From positions 1-10,167 of the forward strand of contig JALZWJ010000323.1 of the NCBI GenBank assembly GCA_023300065.1: DNA of 10,167 bases, given 5' to 3'. The position numbers and the translations under genes are program-made. Of this stretch, positions 6,944 to 10,167 are shown piece after piece; the first letter of the stretch is position 1; every line of letters starts with the position of its first letter. Origin of the DNA: Akkermansiaceae bacterium (GTDB lineage Bacteria; Verrucomicrobiota; Verrucomicrobiia; Verrucomicrobiales; Akkermansiaceae). The notes under the pieces were generated by a model. The model ran no database searches. It worked only from the letters and a program-made list of their open reading frames with translations, and had not been told where the DNA came from.

Positions 6944-7884
6944 GCGACTTACCCCCACGATACCCTCTCATTTTGAACCCTAAGGCTAAGGGTGAGAAAG
7001 CGAAGCGGGCGCTGACGTTTATCATGGAGAATGCCACGCGCTTCACGATTTACGCGACGCGTAGCCGGGAAGAGGCGATCGAGCTGGCCCAGAGGTTTGT
7101 GGCCGAAGGGGAGGAGCTGGTGATCGCGGCGGGAGGAGACGGCACGCTCAATGCGGTGATCGAGGGGTTGGCGGGGTCGAAGACGGCTTTGGGCGTTTTC
7201 CCAACTGGCACCATGAACGTCTTCGCACGGGAGATGGGGATTCCTCACGACAAACTCAAAAATGCGATGGAAGTGATCGATGGCGGTCACAGCAAGGAGG
7301 TCGATCTTTTTCAGATGAATGGCGCACCCTTCGTCCAGATGGCGGGAATTGGCTTCGATGCGCAGGTGATCGAGGAAACGAGCTGGGAGAGTAAGAAGCG
7401 CTTTGGCCCCATGGCCTACATGTTGGCGGCGACGAAGGTGATCCGCGAAGCTCCACCGACTTTAAAGGTGACGTGTTGTGATGGTCGGGAAGTGGAGGGC
7501 GTGGCCCTTTTTGTGGGAAATGGCTCCCTCTACGGTGGGCAATTCCCACTCTTTAAGAATGCCAGCAACCAAGATAATCTCCTCGATGTGGTGGTCTTTA
7601 AAGAGCCCGGATATCAGTTCGTGAAGGACTCATTGAAGGGGCTGGTGAAAGGGGGGATCGATCCCAATACGCACGGGGATACGGTTGAGTATCTTCAGGC
7701 GGAAAGTCTCCGCGTGACCTGTGAGGAAGACGTGCCGGTAGAGATCGATGGCGAACTCTGGGGGCGGTCTTCTGAGATTGAGTTCCTCCCGACCGGTAAG
7801 ACCCTCCGGGTTTTCGCTCCGGTAGAGCGGAAGGTGAAACGCCGATACGCTTTGTTGAAAATGCTCTCTCCCTGGCGAGACTAA
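6940..7884 (+). CDS. Diacylglycerol kinase-family lipid kinase (YegS/BmrU-like)
   Basis: This 314-residue protein belongs to the DAGK catalytic-domain family, which phosphorylates lipids such as diacylglycerol, phosphatidylglycerol or sphingoid bases at the inner face of the membrane. It has the N-terminal NPKAKG loop (13-18), the signature nucleotide-binding GGDGT (65-69), the PTGTMNVFAREMGIP segment (88-102, normally PxGTxND/NxAR), GIGFDA (136-141), and GNGSLYGGQFPLF...NLLDVVVF (193-220). DGE (270-272) lies in the second domain, where the family's catalytic acidic residue lies. The C-terminal tail is basic (RKVKRRYALLK), which could aid membrane contact. It overlaps maf by 4 nt and is therefore translationally coupled. 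The lipid substrate cannot be read from sequence. Confidence 0.93.
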   Translation: MSDLPPRYPLILNPKAKGEKAKRALTFIMENATRFTIYATRSREEAIELAQRFVAEGEELVIAAGGDGTLNAVIEGLAGSKTALGVFPTGTMNVFAREMGIPHDKLKNAMEVIDGGHSKEVDLFQMNGAPFVQMAGIGFDAQVIEETSWESKKRFGPMAYMLAATKVIREAPPTLKVTCCDGREVEGVALFVGNGSLYGGQFPLFKNASNQDNLLDVVVFKEPGYQFVKDSLKGLVKGGIDPNTHGDTVEYLQAESLRVTCEEDVPVEIDGELWGRSSEIEFLPTGKTLRVFAPVERKVKRRYALLKMLSPWRD

Positions 7885-7920
7885 GTAAGTGGAGCGATGA
7901 TCCGTTTCAGTTGATACGAG

Positions 7921-8562
7921 ATGTCTCAATGCCCTGTCATCATTACTCCGAAGTTGATTCGGCGCCATAACCTCCGTTGTGGTGGGCGGATTGTGTTGTG
8001 GGCGCTGGGGGCGGGGGCGGTGTTTCTCATCGTGTTTCTTTTCCTCTGGGTTCTGGCGAGTTTGGTGACGGGGAGTCGCGCGCTCACTTTGCCGGTAGCG
8101 GTAGGGGCCTCTGCCTTTGGGATCGCCGTTTTTTGGGCGGGGCATTTTCATCTCAAAAAGAATGGCCCGCAGAATTGGGAGCGCATTGCCCAGAAGCCGG
8201 AGCGCGGGCCGGGGATGCGTCTCTCGCGGCTGAGTGGTCAGGAATATGGACAAGCAGGGCTGGGGCTCCTGGGCCTGATTCTCGCCGGTCCAAGCTGGCT
8301 AGGGCGAATCGGAGATGACTACCGCAGCATCCTCCCCGCCACTCAAGAAAATGCCGATGAGTTAGAGCAACTCCGCCACCACCTCGCGGCCCGTGATAGC
8401 TGGGTCCCCATGAAGGATTTCGCGGCTCACGAGGACGGGATCTACCGGCTTGCGAAGCTCAATATCCTCGCGATCCGTGAGCTTCTGGGGGAATGGCATT
8501 TTCATGTCACGGTGGAAGGCTCGGTGAGTCGGACTGAATCCGCTGCAGAAATCGAAGCGTGA
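7921..8562 (+). CDS. Hypothetical membrane protein, no family recognised
   Basis: A 213-residue protein that I do not recognise. A short basic N-terminus (KLIRRHNLR) precedes two likely transmembrane helices at about 24-49 and 56-76. A glycine/leucine-rich hydrophobic segment at 111-127 could be a third helix or a re-entrant or amphipathic stretch. The rest (about 130-213) is soluble and charged, with a helical acidic stretch (ENADELEQLRHHL) and a final part rich in Glu and Ser. The ATG at 7921 is the first start after an in-frame TGA (7912-7914); no clear Shine-Dalgarno is seen. It follows the lipid kinase by 36 nt on the same strand without a terminator, so it is probably in the same transcript, suggesting a membrane or lipid-related role. 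That role is inference only. Codon use and base composition look like those of its neighbours, supporting a real gene. Confidence 0.75.
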   Translation: MSQCPVIITPKLIRRHNLRCGGRIVLWALGAGAVFLIVFLFLWVLASLVTGSRALTLPVAVGASAFGIAVFWAGHFHLKKNGPQNWERIAQKPERGPGMRLSRLSGQEYGQAGLGLLGLILAGPSWLGRIGDDYRSILPATQENADELEQLRHHLAARDSWVPMKDFAAHEDGIYRLAKLNILAIRELLGEWHFHVTVEGSVSRTESAAEIEA

Positions 8563-8636
8563 GTGGGGAAATCCTAATTCCTAAATCTTGAAACTCGAAA
8601 TCCGAAACTGAGAGCGCGCTGCCTAAGAAAGGAGCC

Positions 8637-8651
8637 GTGGCGCCTCGCCAC
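8637..8651. repeat. Perfect 6-bp hairpin
   Basis: GTGGCG (8637-8642) and CGCCAC (8646-8651) are separated by CCT. No T-run follows, so it is not a typical intrinsic terminator on either strand. It may be part of a small repeated intergenic element. Confidence 0.45.
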
Positions 8652-8702
8652 TTCGCTTCGCGTGTCCGGAGAGCAGAGCTAGCGTGGCCTAGGTTCCTTG
8701 TT

Positions 8703-8730
8703 GGGAATGGAAGTGCGCCACCTCATTCCC
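8703..8730. repeat. Hairpin with 7-bp outer stem upstream of uvrB
   Basis: GGGAATG (8703-8709) pairs perfectly with CATTCCC (8724-8730). A G-U pair (8710/8723) and an inner GTG/CAC stem around CGC extend the structure. It lies 113 bp before the uvrB start. No T-run follows. It could be a weak terminator, a regulatory hairpin, or part of a repeat element shared with the neighbouring GTGGCG hairpin. Confidence 0.45.
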
Positions 8731-8842
8731 TGATTTACCCCCCTCAACCCTTTGCTCCATCTTTCCTTAGCGGTGAATAAATCCCGCAACCAACCCGCCC
8801 AGTCTGATTGGACAAGTGTGAATCTTCCTCTACTCTTCCGCC

Positions 8843-10167
8843 GTGGACTTCCGACTCGTCAGTGACTTTGGCCCTAAGGGCGATCAAGAGCAGGCCATTG
8901 CTAAGTTGGTGAAATCAATCAAGGCGGGGAATCGGCACCAGACACTGCGTGGCGTGACGGGATCCGGTAAGACCTTCACGATGGCCAATGTCATCGAGAA
9001 TATCCAGAAGCCGACTCTGATCATGAGTCACAATAAGACGCTCGCGGCTCAGCTTTACTCGGAGTTTAAGGCCTTTTTCCCAGATAATGCGGTGGAGTAT
9101 TTTGTCTCTTACTTCGACTACTACCAACCCGAGGCCTACATCCCACGGTCCGATACTTACATCGAGAAGGACTCCTCCATTAATGAGGAGATCGAGCGCC
9201 TCCGCCTCAGCACGATGGGTTCCCTCATCACGCGCCCGGACACGATCGTGGTGGCGAGTGTGAGTTGCATCTACGGTTTGGGAAATCCGGAGGACTACAA
9301 GGATATGATGTTTGGCATCTCGACAGGTCAGGAAATGGGACGGGATGAATTCCTCACGGAACTGGTGAACCTGCTTTTTGAGCGGAACGATATCGCCTTC
9401 CAACGCGGTAACTTTCGGGTCCGGGGAGATGTGGTGGAGGTCCGCCCTGCTTACCTCGATGAGGTGGCGATCCGGGTCGAGTTCTTCGGCGACGAGATCG
9501 ACCGGATCACCTCGATCGATACCATGAGCGGGCATGTCATCGAGCAAATGGATCAGTTTGTCTTCTATCCCGCCAAGCAGTTCGTGAGCTCTAAGGAGAA
9601 GCTTAAGACCGCGATGGTGGCGATCCGGCAGGAGCTGGATGACCGCATCGCGTGGTTTGAGAAAAACAATAAATTGGTCGAGGCCCAACGACTCCGCATG
9701 CGGACTGAGTATGATTTAGAGATGATGCAGGAGATGGGGTTTTGCCAGGGGATCGAGAATTACTCGCGCCATATCACGGGGCGGAAGCCGGGCGACCGCC
9801 CGTATACTTTACTCGATTTCTTTCCGGATGATTACCTCCTCCTCGCGGATGAAAGCCACGCGACTCTCCCGCAGGTTCGTGGCATGTTCGAGGGGGATAA
9901 GAGCCGGAAATCGGTGCTGGTGGATCATGGCTTCCGACTGCCTAGCGCGATGGATAACCGCCCGCTCCGCTTCGACGAATACATGAAGATGACAAAGCGC
10001 CGCCTTTATGTGAGTGCGACGCCGGGTCCGTTTGAGATCGTGAACTCGCGGGCTGACAATAAGACCTTCATTCCGATTAAATCGCGGAAGGAAGATGACT
10101 TTGACCCGACTTTTTTTAAGCGACTCGTCGTGAAGCCGAGTGGCTCGGCGGAGTCCTTGGATGATTT
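8843..10167 (+). CDS. uvrB: Excinuclease ABC subunit B, 3'-truncated by the window
   Basis: UvrB is the damage-verifying helicase-like subunit of UvrABC nucleotide excision repair in the cytoplasm. 441 full codons are present. Motifs are Walker A GVTGSGKT (37-44), [11 protein letters not shown], the beta-hairpin block [18 protein letters not shown] used to probe the DNA strand, [12 protein letters not shown], the Walker B-like ADESH followed by [25 protein letters not shown], and [10 protein letters not shown]. The GTG at 8843 is the first start after an in-frame TGA (8819-8821) and sits right before the conserved FRLVSDF, so it is well supported despite no visible Shine-Dalgarno. After the SATPGPFE block, canonical UvrB soon continues with a VEQIIRPTGLLDP-type segment. 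Here about 33 lysine- and aspartate-rich residues follow instead, up to the window edge, suggesting an insertion. Confidence 0.97.
   Translation, partial: MDFRLVSDFGPKGDQEQAIAKLVKSIKAGNRHQTLRGVTGSGKTFTMANVIENIQKPTLIMSHNKTLAAQLYSEFKAFFPDNAVEYFVSYFDYYQPEAYIPRSDTYIEKDSSINEEIERLRLSTMGSLITRPDTIVVASVSCIYGLGNPEDYKDMMFGISTGQEMGRDEFLTELVNLLFERNDIAFQRGNFRVRGDVVEVRPAYLDEVAIRVEFFGDEIDRITSIDTMSGHVIEQMDQFVFYPAKQFVSSKEKLKTAMVAIRQELDDRIAWFEKNNKLVEAQRLRMRTEYDLEMMQEMGFCQGIENYSRHITGRKPGDRPYTLLDFFPDDYLLLADESHATLPQVRGMFEGDKSRKSVLVDHGFRLPSAMDNRPLRFDEYMKMTKRRLYVSATPGPFEIVNSRADNKTFIPIKSRKEDDFDPTFFKRLVVKPSGSAESLDD

Larger units (their letters stand above)
8563..8842. other. Non-coding spacer between the membrane-protein gene and uvrB
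   Basis: No convincing ORF or RNA gene lies in these 280 bp. The first part (8568-8609) is a low-complexity A/C/T-rich stretch with TCCTAA, CGAAA and GAAACT each repeated. Two hairpins follow and are listed separately. Candidate uvrB promoters are weak: TTGCTC (8752-8757) with AATAAA (8776-8781), or TTGGAC (8808-8813) with TACTCT (8831-8836) at a 17-bp spacing. The second would give an almost leaderless message. I see no clear LexA-type dyad. Confidence 0.5.

Noticed and set aside
8915..9688. 257-residue open frame on the minus strand
   Set aside because: It lies wholly antisense to uvrB, has no recognisable motifs, and is a codon-bias shadow.

Overview
The window looks like ordinary chromosome of a free-living Gram-negative bacterium. 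The mix of housekeeping genes, an exported FG-GAP/ASPIC-UnbV protein with many Ca2+-type DxDxDG loops, a stand-alone CoaB and a GTG-started uvrB suggests the Planctomycetota/Verrucomicrobiota group, with Verrucomicrobiota favoured. That placement is inference from gene style only; no marker gene here fixes the taxon.

Layout. Positions 1-2128 (+) hold the 3' part of gcvP (glycine cleavage P-protein), overlapped by an MTH1-like Nudix hydrolase, and the pair is closed by a convincing intrinsic terminator at 2130-2167. Positions 2217-5812 (-) are a two-gene operon transcribed the other way: coaB, then, through a 4-nt ATGA overlap, a long exported FG-GAP/ASPIC-UnbV/thioredoxin-like protein. Positions 6005-6091 (+) are tRNA-Leu(CAG), followed by a non-coding stretch with two matching 18-bp palindromes that look like operators. 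Positions 6335-8562 (+) are maf, a YegS/diacylglycerol-kinase-family lipid kinase (ATGA overlap) and an unrecognised membrane protein. After a 280-bp spacer with hairpins, uvrB starts at 8843 and runs off the window.

The main discovery candidate is in the FG-GAP gene. It is interrupted by a single in-frame TGA (3459-3461, minus strand), yet the same frame continues uninterrupted for 413 more codons of clear family sequence: the last FG-GAP loop, ASPIC-UnbV, and a thioredoxin-like domain with CSHC. Two nucleotides after the UGA begins a 38-nt stem-loop (3456 down to 3419) with two perfect 7-bp stems and a GGUCG apical loop 17 nt from the UGA. This fits the bacterial SECIS pattern and shares the GGUC loop of E. 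coli fdhF. TGA is a normal stop in four other genes here, so the code is not reassigned. The simplest functional reading is a selenocysteine at residue 574 of an exported protein type not known to me as a selenoprotein. A nonsense mutation or sequencing error remains the alternative.

Other points of interest are the MTH1-type substrate-pocket residues in the bacterial Nudix protein, the orphan operator pair beside the tRNA, and a lineage-specific insertion starting in uvrB just before the window ends.
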